DNA from: Rhynochetos jubatus
Lineage: Eukaryota; Chordata; Aves; Eurypygiformes; Rhynochetidae
DNA length: 64,000 nt
Assembly (NCBI GenBank): GCA_027574665.1
Contig: CM050655.1
Location: 12,023,170 to 12,087,169, forward strand
Reading direction: 5' to 3'
The notes beneath the pieces were generated by a model, which ran no database searches, was not told the DNA's origin, and saw only the letters and a list, made by a program, of their open reading frames with translations. Positions 38,829-51,179 of this stretch are shown in pieces. Position 1 is the first letter of the stretch, and every line of letters starts with the position of its first letter. The translations under genes were made by a program, and so were the position numbers.

Positions 38829-40940
38829 TTTTTGATCCCGCAAATAAGTTTCCAGTGAATAATTGATGGGTTTGCACAGTAAATTTTTAACTGAAAATGG
38901 ATGTTCCCTGTTGCCAAATATTATTTTTATGGAAGACCTGAGAAATGAGCCTGAAAATGCCTTCAGGAGTCTCAGGTCTTTCTTCTTAGAAGAAAATAAT
39001 TACATTGATATGGTAATTAAACTCATAGTAATGCTGACCCCTAATGTTTTCAGTAGATAATTGCCATTATCCTAGGAAGATACGTAGATACACACATTAC
39101 CCCAAAAGCATCTGGTCTTCACAACAACACAGAGCATTTACTACATCAATACTGAACGATACGCTTATTCCAGGTTTTTTCTTAATAAGCAGAAATTGTT
39201 CAAATGGGCTGAATCAACACTGGTAGAAGGTCCATGTGAAGTGAAAAGTCTAACAACAATAATTGCCTTAATAAGCATCCTTGTAGTGGAGTATGGACTT
39301 AACGCAAAGAGCTAATATCAGTTAAGAGCAGAGGCTCGTAGAAAGTATTAGTTGTGGGAAGATGATCAGGACTCTCAGCAGAAATCCTCTTAGAGGAAAC
39401 TTTAGCTCTCGTGTATTAGCCCCTTAATGTTTTCACTCTCAAGATAATTAGTGTGTGTTGGACTGACCTCAAGATTTGTGCCTGAAAGAATCAGCGCAGA
39501 CTTTGTCTTCCTGCTGTTTATTACTTACAGTCACATAACTGTACTGCGGACAGGACAGATCAGAGTATCAGGCACCCCACAGTTTCATGATTTATCTGCA
39601 CACACACTGATGCATTTTTTTACTACAATCATTTTAACACAGAGCCACTCATAGGAGAAAGTAAAACACCCCTTAAATTAGATTTAATACAGACAGATAA
39701 CATTCAAAGGTATAAGATTAGTTGCCAATAAGAGAAATCCATCTCTTTTCTCCATGTGTTCTTACTAGCTCCTGCAACTGCCTATGACATCTTTATGAAA
39801 TCTATACCATATCATCTCAACCAATCCTGAGGCATTTAACATCAAAAGTGTGACTAAATCACTGAGATAAAGTGAAATGGTCTTGCTAAAGTGAAATTTA
39901 GAAAGACAGCACCCAACGAAATGAATGTTTTTCAGCTAAATCACTGTCATGCTTTGTGCAATTTTCCTTCATGGCATCTCGTGATGACCCATCTTTGCTT
40001 ATACTTTTCTCCCTGAGCATGAAGAACTACGGTTGCTGCGCTGCTGAATTTTCCTCTGAGAAGGCCTGCAAACGTGATCTGATAAGTAAAATGATTGATT
40101 GCAAGTTGTGCACCTAGGAAAAATCGTGGAATTCCTTCTGAAAGACAGCGGGAGATTGATACCAACAGTAACATACCATCAGTATGAAAAGTATGCAAGT
40201 CAGAGAAGTTAGTTACTCAGCCAAACAGGCTAAATTAGATGCTTCCGGAGTGTCACAGAACATGTACTTCAAGCTATATTTATACGTACAGTTTTCCAGA
40301 CATGGGATGGACGGCAGCAGATTTAGGAAATCATAATGTGTTTGTAAGAGGGGCAGATAGGAGAAGTTGATGTTTCAGAGGCTCATCACTTCAGAAGGTG
40401 CTTGTTTAGCGAAAGTGTTGCACCGCCTCTCATCAGGCACTAAGATGAACTCAGCGCTCCTGGCAGAGCAGGCTCACCAGCGGGACAGCGCGATTCACAG
40501 CTCCGTCCCTTACATAAGACTGTAACCTCTATTCACAGCCATCTGCTGTGGCTGTTGTGTAACAAGCCATAGTTGAGTGTTTCTGCCATCATATGGTAAA
40601 TTTCCTTAAAATACATGTGCAAAAATCACTACACAAAGACCTAGAAATTCTTTAACTAGAAGCAAGTCCCAAATTTCACAGATGAATGGTAGTTTGCAAA
40701 GGCAGCCTTCAAACTCCTCTGCATAGGGTGGCTGTAATTTCCTTCCATCCTTTCCAGCATCTCTAGCTTACAGGAAAATACACTGCTTAAAACTTTTTGT
40801 TGACTGGAATTTGCATTGTTAGATAGCTCCATTTTCTGTCTTCCTTGAAGTTTATACTGAAATCACATAAAAAGAATTTTCATTATTGTTCTTTCACATA
40901 GAGGCAATTTTTAAAGGTGAAGGAAGCAGTTTTGAGGTTG

Positions 40941-40977
40941 CGGGGTTTTTTTGGGGTTTTTTTTGTTGTTGTTGTGG
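40941..40977 (+). repeat. G/T-rich low-complexity tract
   Basis: Alternating runs of G4 and T7-T8 followed by GTT units. It is the opposite-strand counterpart of the A/C-rich tracts seen elsewhere in the window. Confidence 0.8.
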
Positions 40978-41228
40978 CTTCCCCCTGCCATGCTGTCAAG
41001 GATATTGCATCTAACTGATTCCAGCTTCTCTCCACAGATTTCTGCAGAGATGCAGTCTTCACAAGCTGAGTTACAGAAAACCACCTATGGCTTAAAACTC
41101 ACGGCAAAAGCAGACATATTTCAATACTTTAAATAGAAAGTTTTGAAAATAAAACAATCTTGAGTAACCTGATACCAATACACTCGTCTTCCAGAAGACA
41201 TGAACAGAGAAGAACTTGTGTTACTTTG

Positions 41229-42930
41229 AAATTTATAAAAGGGACATCAAGTGCAACAAAAGCTTCTATAGGTATGCTGGTGATAAAAAGACGACTAGGA
41301 AAAATGCGAACTCTCTCCAGAAGGTAGCAGGAGACCTGGTTGCCTGAGATGTCAATGACTTTTTTGCCTCAGTCTTCACTGGCAAGTGCCCAAGCCACAC
41401 CACCCAAGTCGCAGGAGGCAAAAGTCAGTGATTGGGAGAATGAAGAGCCACCCACTGTAGGAAACGATCATATTCAAGACCATCTGAGGAATCTGAAGGT
41501 GCACAAGATCATGAGACCTGATGAAATGTAGCCATGGGTCCTGAGAGAATTAGCAGGTGAAACTTTTAAGTCACTCTCCATCATATTTGAGAAGCTGTAA
41601 CAGTCTGGTGAAGTCCCCACTGACTTGAAAAGGGGAAACATACCCCCCATTTTTAAAAGGGAAAAAAAGGAAGATGCAGGGAACTACAGGTCAGTCAGTC
41701 TCACCTCTGTGCCTGGCAGGATCATGGAGCAGATACTCCTGGAAACTAGGCTATGTCACATGGAAAATAAGGAGGTGATTAACAACAGCCAACATGGCTT
41801 CACTAAGGGCAAATCGCGCCTGACAAATTTGGTGACCTTCTACAATGGGGTTACAGCATTGGTGGATAATAGAAGAGCAACTGACATCATCTACGTGGAC
41901 TTATGCAAAGCATTTAACACTGTCCTGCACGACATCCTTGTCTCTGTATTGGAGAGGCATGGATTTGAAGGATGGACCACTTGGTGGATAAGGTACTGGC
42001 TGGATGGTCACATTCAAAGAGTTGAGGACAGTGTCTCGACGTCTGAGTGGAGACCAGCACCAAGTTGTGTTCCTCAGAGGTCAGTACTGGGACTGGTGTT
42101 TAACATCTTTTTCAGAAACATGGACAGTAGAATTGAGTGCACCTTCAGAAAGCTTTCTGATGACACCAAACTGTGGTGCGGTTGACACGCTGGAGGGAAG
42201 GGATGCCATCCAGAGGGACCTTGACATGTTGACCGTGGCTCAAGAGATGGGCCACTGTGAACCTCATGAAGTTCAACAAGGTCAAGCGCAAGGTCCTGCA
42301 CATGGGTCAGGGAAATCTCAAGCAAAATACAGGCTGGGCAGAGAATGGATTGAAAGCAGCACTGAGGAGGACTTGGTTGCTTGATGAGAAGCTAAACATG
42401 AGCTGCAGCGTGTGCTTGCAGCCCAGAAAGCCAACCATATCCTGGGCTGTATCCAGAGAAGTGTGGCCAGCAGGTCAAGGGAAGGGATTCTCTCCCTCTC
42501 CTCTGCTCTTGTGAGACCTCATCTGCAGTGCTGTGTCCAGCTCTGGGGCCCCCAACATCAGAAGCATATGGACCAGTTGGAGTGAGTCCAGAGGAGGCCA
42601 CAAAGATGCTCAGAGGGCTGGAGCACCTCTGCTATGGGGGCAGGCTGAGAGAGTGGGGCTTGTTCAGCCTGGAGAAGGCTTCAGGGAGACCTTATAGCAC
42701 CTGAAAAGGCTGTCAAGAAAGCTAGGGGGGGACTGTTTACAAGGACCTGCAGTGACAGGACAAGGGGTAATGGGTTTAAACTGAAAGCGGGGAGATTTAG
42801 ATTGGATAACAGGAAAAAATTCTTCATCAGCTTTGAGCAACCTGGTCTAGTGGAAGGTGACCTTGCCCATGGCAGGGGGGTTGGAATGAGATGATCTTTA
42901 AGATTCCCAACCCAAACCATTCTATGATTT
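41229..42930 (+). mobile_element. CR1 LINE copy with reverse-transcriptase remnant
   Basis: This is a 5'-truncated CR1 retrotransposon of about 1.7 kb on the plus strand, antisense to NRG3. It contains the region before the RT, the RT core (41625-42185), the region after the RT with LMKFNK and KVLHMGQGN blocks shifted between frames (about 42190-42520), and the CR1 3' tail ending ACCCAAACCATTCTATGA. CR1 elements end in a short ATTCTATG-type repeat rather than poly-A, as seen here. Compared with the copy at 38.5 kb, the segment after TTCTTCAT is deleted (around 42828), joining it directly to CTTTGAGCAACCTGGTCTAG. It is inactive. Confidence 0.93.
41625..42185 (+). pseudogene. CR1 reverse-transcriptase core, degenerate
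   Basis: This 186-residue open stretch matches the LINE reverse-transcriptase core. It has YRSVSLTS, then [10 protein letters not shown], then [11 protein letters not shown] (motif A, with the first Asp retained and the usual second Asp of KAFD changed to Asn). The region normally reading VPQGSVLGP is VPQRSVLGL with a lost residue after it. SDDTKLW is motif C with both catalytic aspartates kept. Stops and frameshifts before 41625 and after 42185 break the normal ORF2, so no functional enzyme is encoded. The methionine at the start is not a native start. Confidence 0.9.
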
Positions 42931-43090
42931 TGGTCAAATCCAGACTGATCTTTTCTACTTTTCCAAATAAACCTGTGTGAGTTCTTATTTAAATGTTATC
43001 TTAGCAAATACTAAATATAGATATGCATTTGGTAAAGGCTGACAATTCATTTGAAACTGAAATATGAAATGGAAATTAATGCAACCCGCA

Positions 43091-43106
43091 CCCCTCCCCC
43101 CCCCCC
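43091..43106 (+). repeat. Poly-C run
   Basis: C4 T C11, a low-complexity run just after the CR1 copy. Confidence 0.85.
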
Positions 43107-46100
43107 TTGATCTTTCCAGAAAGAAACCCTCAGGTGGGAGAGGGAGTGGCGGTTGTGTTGTGCGAACTCACTGCTTGTGTTTTTTCCTAAAAGGACTGAG
43201 AATTCAATGAAAGTGGAGGGAAAAAAAAAAAAAAGCTGTGTTACTGCACACAAAAGTAATGAAAGCAACTCAATTCAATGTTCTTTGGAAACTGCTCTCA
43301 CACTAGTGGATTTTTTGTTGTTTTTACTTGAGAAGAGCAACATAAACTTTGAAACCTAGAAATAATTTAAAATATTTCTCCCTCTACATTAAAAATATGA
43401 AGACTACCAATAGTCTTGTGATTTTTGTAAAGCTAGTCTTCAGTACTGACAGAAAAAAAAAAAAAAACCCTGAAAGTCACTGAATAACATCTACAGTGCA
43501 CATAATGTACAGGTCACTTAGCTTACCTATAGAAACAAATATTACTTGCAGTTGTTTCCTATGACTTTAAATTTGTTTTTAAGATTTTAAGACATGTATT
43601 ATCAAAAGTGATAGTGATTTTGAGTGTGATTGTCTTTTCCCACTGCATTAGTAGCAAATTTGTGAATTCAATTTCTCTCTCGGGCTTTAACTTCTGACAA
43701 CACATACATTCACACTTCCATGTATTAGTGGCAAACGATTGTACTAATGCTTTGTTGCATTTCTGGTTTTGAGCATTTCATTCCAGTTCTGCAGAAAAAA
43801 ACTTAAGTTCCAATTTTGAAGGAAAGGAAAGAAAAAAAAAAAAAAAACCAAAAAGAAGAATCAAGAAAATTCATCTGTTCATACAAAGCAAAATTTTACA
43901 GCTTCAGAACTCAAATTTGAAAACATGTCACATTTTACAGTCTGTATCCTGAGGTCTCTACCTACACTTGATCAAAGAGAAGGGCAAACATGTCCCTCAT
44001 TCCCCCAAGGATATCTTTTCTTTCTTATTTTACCTTGCTGAGTTTTCATATTCCCCAGCCTGTCTCACATGCGATGCATCTTTTCTCATCTATAGATAAA
44101 TTCATTAAAACTTCTGAAGTGACTGTGTTGCTTTCCTCCTTTATTGCTATTTCTATTAAGGCAATTCCTTCCTTCCACCCTTTCAAACTTGAATGCATCA
44201 ACAACTAATCTAGGTTGATTTGTGATGCATTTGAACTGGAGGAACTCTGTTTATATATCCTTATAAAGAAATGGTAGTTAACAGAAATGTCATACCCACT
44301 TGATGGATGCTAACAGATCTTATAGTGACTTGTCATTTTCAGGGACTTCACTTGACTGTTGTCACCACACAGCTCTTAAAATCTAATTTTACTGGCCAAT
44401 GAAATATCACCTTTTGATTATTTCATTTTTTGTAAAAGCTTAATATCCTAGAGCAACATTAACAATCTTTATTCTGTGAGCACACAGTTGATGTGGCGCT
44501 CTTTGCAATTAGATTGATAAAACAGCATAAAATGACAATTACTACAAAATAAATTTGGTCTGCAGCTGCTCCCTCCATATGCTTTTTCTGAATACAAACC
44601 AGTCTGAAATACATGACATAATTACTGCAGGAGGGCTTAAAAAACTTTCTTTTTGAGTTAAGCCACAAAATTCCGATTTAGAACCAGATTTCAAAAGGCC
44701 TGTCTGGGATTAAACAAGCCCCATATAAAATCTGGATTTGAAGGACTTGCCCTCCACAACACTCAGTTATCCACCTCTTGCTAGTCAGTCCTCCTACTTT
44801 CCCTAAATTCTCTTCCACTCATAACTGCCCCTACCTACATTCAACCTTCAAATTCTTTCCAATAGCAAAATCTTTTCTCCTACACCTTCTAGAAATAGAA
44901 AAGAAGGAAAACGCAAATTCAAGAATGTTCACGAATTCAGAAAGATTAAATAAAGGTGACAAAAAAATATTCAGGTTCTAGAAAATCAATCATTAAGAGA
45001 CTCAGTAGTTTCATCTATTTTATTTATTCAAATTATTGTAAAATATATTCTATAAATATTTCAGAACTGTGATGTGCTTATTCCTCTATTTAATAACAGT
45101 CCCTTAACAGACCACCTTTGTAGTGTCCAGTGTAATTACCAGAAATTTCCAAGTCAGCTCTGCTTAAAGCAGGAGGCTGCACCTCACAAGTTCTCCAAAG
45201 AAGTCCACACTTCTCTTCTAACATAAATTATCCTATGATCTTAGAAATAAAAAACTGCACTTGGGCTTTGGGGTGCTGTTTTTAGAAGGTGAGTGTGGGT
45301 CTTGATGCTCCAAATGCATTTCTGGGAAACCTTTTTTTTTTTCTTTTTATTCTTTTTAAACCACCTGGAGTTGTTTTACTTATTTACAGTCCTAGGCTTT
45401 CAGGAGTGAGGGTTTGATCCTTTGCTGCATAAAGAGGTAATCTAAGAATGAGTAACTGCAGGTTCCAGACACGACACCTGCGGGTTTCTCTTTGATGAGA
45501 TTCAAAAAGAAAGATGATATGCACCATGCTGTCACAGGTTAACGTATTATAAGACCACAGGCTATAGCTAGCTCTATAGAACATGACTTCTGACATTTGA
45601 AAAAGCCAGTTTAACATAACCGAAGAAAAACGTGGTGGGAAACTGATAGGGAAAAAAAAAAAAAAATCAATGTAGAAACAAAATGCTCATTTTAACAAAG
45701 AACATAACTGAGAAATTCAGACTGTGTATAAATTTTGTGTGGAAGCTGAAAAGTCTGGAAACCCTCAGAGCAGAGATGGTAAACAAAACTTGTTTCTAGT
45801 GGATAGCTGTAGCTGATTGTAAGTGGTTTACAAATGAAGTACGATCAGCTTACGGAAGGACTTACATGATGGGTTTGACTGCAACAGCAGGAGTATGAGC
45901 TAATGACCTATAAGCTTTCCATTCCTTTGTTTGTTTGTTTTGTTTTAGAAAATAATGCATTTATTCTGAAAAAGGATTGGATAACATGCCCAATGATTGA
46001 TAGGGGACCCCTCTTCACATAAGCTTCTGAGGTCAAATGGGACAACTTGAATGTTAATATGAAAAATATAAAATTAATACTGCACATTATAAATCTTTTT

Positions 46101-47070
46101 GCATAGGAAAGAAGCTTTTAACGCAAGTTAAGAACAAAACAGTTGAAGGCAGAGTTCAACAATTTAGTAACAAAGGGGTAATGTAACAAACATTCTCAAT
46201 ATCTTGTTCACTGCTTTGGAATATCCACACAGAATAGTAGAAGCTTTGAAGGTTACACTTCAGAATAAAAACTGATCAAGAGAAATATCTGCAGCCTACA
46301 TGTGTCTTACCTTTCAACACTTGTTGGGCCAGGCAGGTCTACTCCAGAACACTATAAAGGATAGTACATGAGTACATTTGTACAATTTATGTTGTAAAGA
46401 ACTTCCCAATCCTATAGATACACACAGGACTACACATGCCTGAAAAACTGCTTTTACATAAAGTTATATTAAAATTGTATTTATAATGTTGAAAATGAAA
46501 GCATGCTACCATTGCCATGAAGTGTATCTATAGAGAAGTTAGCCCAGATGGAGAAAGCTGAAGCAATGTTTCAAATATACTCCTATCCTTTCCTTCCAGC
46601 GTGTGGCTGCTATTTCTTTTCTCTGTGTCTCATTAGTACTTCCTCCATAGATGAAGGAGGAGATGACAGAAAGTTGAGGGACTTGTCCTGCCCAGTATTA
46701 ACAGGGCTGACAGATTAATAAACTTCTTAAACTACTTGTGTTTGGTCTGGGGTATTTTTTTGTTTGTGTGTTTGTTTTTTTAAATTTTTTAAACATCTTT
46801 CACTTACAGCCAGAAAACACGGTTAAGAGCAGAGAAATCAAGGCAAGTGGAAGCTGTTAACAGTTACTGGGGCTTGAAGGTCCAATAGAAAGGCCTGTGT
46901 TTGGGGTACTTTGAAATTGCTCTCTCTCTCCTACATCTGTTTTCTTATGAATTTTATCCTAACCCTGAGCTGTAGGAAGGTAGTAGGTGTCAGGTCTGAC
47001 TGCAAGAAGCCATGGATGCCAATTCAGGAATTCTGAAACACCATCAGGTAGTTTCAAGAGGTTTTCTGAA

Positions 47071-47110
47071 AACAGAATCTTAAATATCTGAACAGAATCT
47101 TAAAAATCTG
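47071..47110 (+). repeat. Tandem duplication of a 20-bp unit
   Basis: AACAGAATCTTAAATATCTG (47071-47090) is followed at once by AACAGAATCTTAAAAATCTG (47091-47110), identical at 19 of 20 positions. It overlaps by two bases the 20-bp palindrome that begins at 47109. Confidence 0.9.
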
Positions 47111-47128
47111 TAGTTTACGTAAACTACA
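47109..47128. repeat. Perfect 20-bp palindrome
   Basis: TGTAGTTTACGTAAACTACA equals its own reverse complement over all 20 bases. Each half holds a forkhead-like GTAAAC core, and the centre is TACGTA. Symmetry ends one base further out on each side. Confidence 0.9.
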
Positions 47129-47353
47129 CATACATGATTCAGTGTGCATTAAGCCATATTAAGTATTACATAATTTATATTAATATCTGTGATGTAAAGT
47201 TAAGGCCTGCCTAACATGTATCTAAAATGAGGTAAGAAACTGGGTTTGGTCTGATACTGTTAGAAATATCAGAGCATATCACATTATTTGTCACTATGCC
47301 ACCTCAGATAATAGCCACACTGAAGAAGCTTGGCTTGTTTTAGAGAGCTGTTT

Positions 47354-47402
47354 AAAAAAACAAAGCCACACACACAAAAAACCAAACCAAAACCAAAAAC
47401 CA
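47354..47402 (+). repeat. A/C-rich low-complexity tract
   Basis: CACACACAAAAAACC, then AACCAAAACC-type units. Confidence 0.8.
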
Positions 47403-49777
47403 ACTCTTGTGCATCTAACTAACTAACAATATGAATACAATATTGTTGCTATTTTTCCAAGTGAGTGTGGTCCAGATTCACTTCCCATTTAATGACAAGT
47501 GAATGTTCTGAAAATGTAACCTGCACTGTCACAGGCAAGGCAAGGTTAAAAACCTACTGCTTCAGTATGCCATGCATGCAAACTTCAAATAAGATAAATA
47601 CGGGTATCAGATGCACCATTAGGAGTTCCGAACGCATTTACTACCGAGACCCTAAGCAATCCCACAAAACTCAAATGAGCTTGACTTGTTTATAAAGCTT
47701 GACTGACACCAGCCAGTGTTAGCTTCCAAACACACATTCAACCACAAAACCAAGTTTTTGCAGGGCAACCCCGGAGCCTTTGGATATGATCATACTGCAC
47801 CCAACTCCTGCTTTTTACACTCAGGTTGTGCAAAGAGAAAATATTTCTGCCACTGCATGCTAATTATCAGCGTGGTATTCAATTATTTTCCTCTGCAGAA
47901 GGAAGATAAATACATTACTGATTTAACTCCTAAGCAAAACATTCATGTTGTCACTGTCCACCTGCAACAGAAAGTTTCTAGTACCTCCCTCTCAGGCTAG
48001 GCATGCTAAGAACAAGTGTATATGCACATACATACGGAGATATATCTCACTATGCTAACGCACAGAAATGTACCTGAACAGAAGCTGTCCCTCTTTTAAA
48101 TACAGATGAGGATCAAATGTAAGTTAAATTTCAAAACTGACTGGGAAAGTACCTCACTCACATTAACACTCTTTATTTATATCGGAAGAGGGGCCATAGG
48201 TGTGTGTCCAGTGGACCTACATCAACATCAAGCCAAAGTCCTCTGCTCTGACATACCCTAAAGAATATAATTTCAAAAGAAAGGCTCAGACAATAACATA
48301 AAACTGCCTTTGTAATCTGAAGGTGCAAGAAGACCATTACAGCAGAACCTTAGCTTACTGAGCAGGATCAGTTTTTAACGGAAACAACGCAGTCATAAAC
48401 CAACCTGAGTAAAAGAGCATTTCCCATATAAAAAGAAACAAGTTTGTGCAACCAACACAATGCTGCAGAAACAACAATACGGTCTGCAGTTGGGCTTTTG
48501 GTCTTGTTCGATGCAGCTTAATCTGGGAGTCTTTTCTGGGCTTTGCAGTGTATCTATATGAATTTCATCTCTACTCGTGAGAAAATAAAGCTCTAGTCCC
48601 CTGTTAAAACCAAGTCAGAGAGATACCACCCTGCCCTGTTGCTAATTGACTATCCGCTCCCCCACTTTCAGGATACAAAGTACCTTTTTCCTTGACATAT
48701 ACACAACTTCTATTTTGACACATGCACACACAGCTTGGCAGAGGAAAACCTGCCTATTCATTATAGGCTCTGTAGTTTACCATTAAAGGTCAAGAGAAAG
48801 GAAAAGCTAAACCGAATAAAAAGCAAACTATAACAGTAGTTGTACAACATAGGGAACTACAAAACAACAGGTGTCTTTGGCAACAGGCTTTCACATGGAA
48901 AAGCACAAGAAAATAGCACAAAAAAAGACTGGAACAACAAGCATTATTCTTCAAAAAACAAACAAAATAAATCAAATTTGAAAAACCACCAAAAACCACA
49001 AGACCTAATACATCACAGTTTCCAGGTATAAGAACAAAAACAAGAGATTGGATACGACCCTTTGTTGTATGTCACTTCATTAAAAAAATTATGATAAACA
49101 ACATTAATTAGTAAATGGTTTCACTTCAAAGAAATTAATCTTGGATAATGTTTTTGACATAGTTTTATTAGTCAACAAAATTTAAAAAGGGCAACAATGA
49201 AGTAGGAGAACATATATGCAGGGGGTATTCTGGCATACGCTGAGCAGAGTAATAAAAAGTTACTTTGCTTCCACATTACTACCCAAAAGTGCACGTTTAC
49301 TCTGCAAACAAAGAGCAACTTCACTTGTAAGAGCGAGAAAAAACTGAAGTTTGTATAAACTGACAAGACATATTTCCAAGGAGAATATAATCTCTGCAAC
49401 GTTGGGCAATCCGATTTTATTTTCTTTGAAGGAACCACTTTGCAGCCTATCATTGGTTTCCTTTTAGATTACATGATTTTATTTGTTCTTGAGCCAAAAG
49501 TAGAGAAATGTGAATATTTTGGCTTTAAGCAGACACAGAATTGTTCCAATTCATAAGCAATCAAGTCCTTCGATGGCCTGCCTTGGTGCACAGCAGCAGA
49601 CGTTTTATAAGCACAGGGACTGGAGGATGTGTTCTCCTACCAACAAAAGCAACACCGTTCTCCATACACAACACAGTTCTCCATAATATGCTTTCTGACA
49701 ATAGGCAAAGGGTCATCTCGCATGGCAAGAACAGCCTTCAACACGGATTAAAAATATAAGAAAAACATTTGACGTAC

Positions 49778-49851
49778 TTGGATCTGACAAGATTGAGTCG
49801 GTTTTCGGCAAAAATTGGTCACAGCGTACTCCTTGGTAGCCCTCTTTGCAC
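49778..49851 (-). CDS. NRG3: NRG3 internal coding exon: C-terminal loop of the EGF-like domain
   Basis: Neuregulin 3 is a membrane-anchored growth factor whose extracellular EGF-like domain binds and activates ErbB4, mainly in brain. Read on the minus strand, this 74-nt exon is one base completing an Arg codon, 24 codons, then one base (start phase 2, end phase 1). It encodes CKEGYQGVRC followed by DQFLPKTDSILSDP. The first segment carries the fifth and sixth EGF cysteines (C-x8-C) and the GYxGxRC signature; the second starts the stalk. I recognise this as NRG3 rather than NRG1, 2 or 4. The acceptor is a pyrimidine-rich tract ending in ctcag (AG at 49852-49853), with no other AG in about the preceding 45 nt. 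The donor is CAA|gtacgtc (49777 downward). The trailing A combines with the first two bases of the exon at 9058-9084 to give Thr. The exon carrying the first four EGF cysteines is not in the window. Confidence 0.96.
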
Positions 49852-51161
49852 CTGAGAAAAAGGGGATAAATGACAAACATACGCATGCGGTAGTAAAAGG
49901 TTAATTTCAAGGTAGCAAAATCAACTGAAATTCTCCCAACACTGTGAGGGACTTACGTATTTACAGTTATTTCAACTATTATTGAAGCAAGGTTATTACT
50001 GAAACACAATAGAAGCACGTACAATCATTTGTAATTCAAAAAATTCCCCTCAAACCTTTTCCATTATTTTAAAAACTGTGAAAAGAAACATCTTTTAAGC
50101 ATAAACCTTCGTTTAAATATCAATTTAGCAAAACAATGAAAGAAAAATCCTCTATAAAACAGACATACTAGTAATAAAATAAAGTCATTAGGTAACATAA
50201 AGCTTTAAATAGCATTTGTACCCTACAAACCATCAGATTAACAACTTGTTTATCTCAGGCTGTTTGAATAAGCAGGCAACACTTACCTAGCTGTTACTTT
50301 TAAGAGTAGTTTCTACTGTGCTTAAAAGATAACATGTTTAGGCGTGATAGACAATGTTAAGCATTGTCTGTAAGTGGACAGTCTTAGATGTTTGTGGGGT
50401 CAGATTATCAAGCACATAAACCAGAATACCCTCCTGCCTTAACAAACAGGAAACGGCTTTGACTGAAATTCTAGTACTATTATTTATCTTGACACCTTAC
50501 TTTGAAGAAATTCCATTCACTGCATTGGGACTGTTCTCAGAAGTCTCTCTCATTTCAAGTAGATGTATCAGAATCAGACCTTTAATTATTTATTCACCGA
50601 GCAGTTTTTCAGAGAAAAGTGATGGACACTTTAATTATAAATGATAGCAACAGGGACTCCTTATCTCCCAAAGCTCTTGCACATCATGTAAACAATATGC
50701 TCAAATCAGCATCACCGCCTTCATTAGGATTGACAAGTACAGCTTGAATGATGTGATAATGTCAGGAGCAGAAGTTACCTGCTTCTTCACAATGCTACTA
50801 TTCAGGCTTTCTCTAAAAGTTGCTTTTTAAAATGCTTTTAGTTTAATAAATTAATGCTTCAATGAAAAGTGCATCTCACCAGCACTGATTCAGGGATTAG
50901 TAAGCACATTTGTGAGTAAGCATGCAAATGATAAGAATTCCCATCAGACCAAAAAACATAGTCAAAATCTAGAGTAAGAAAAAGATTTAAAAAAAACATA
51001 CAGATATTTCAAACCCTCCCTTTTGGCCTTTCTCCCTGACGGATACTGAGAGCTACTGTGGAAATCAGCTTCTTATTGGCACTTGCCTATTTATAAAATG
51101 ACTGACTGGAAAAAACTGAATTCAGATCCTATGGCAGTGGTCATAAGTTATCAGTCAGGGA

Positions 51162-51179
51162 ATTTTTTTTTTTTTTTTA
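51162..51179 (+). repeat. Poly-T run
   Basis: About 17-18 consecutive T, which is poly-A on the NRG3 strand. No adjacent retroposed body was recognised. Confidence 0.85.

Larger units (their letters stand above)
9085..49777 (-). other. NRG3: NRG3 intron between the EGF-loop exon and the microexon (40,693 bp)
   Basis: The limits are set by the gtacgt donor at the high-coordinate end and the tatag acceptor at the low end, both on the minus strand. No other coding exon is recognisable inside; the ORFs on both strands are short and show no known domain except those in CR1 copies. Contents I can name are a CpG-rich patch (11.75-12.0 kb), CR1 LINE copies (38.49-38.83 and 41.23-42.93 kb), simple repeats, A/C-rich tracts and a 20-bp palindrome at 47.1 kb. 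The remainder is AT-rich sequence in which I see no supported feature. Confidence 0.9.

Noticed and set aside
42004-42514. Plus- and minus-strand frames overlapping the RT remnant
   Set aside because: They are other-frame readings of the CR1 body. The true CR1 frame moves between them because of frameshifts, so they are not separate genes.
50922-50929. ATGCAAAT octamer (POU-type site)
   Set aside because: An exact octamer is expected about once or more per 64 kb of AT-rich DNA by chance, and there is no supporting context.
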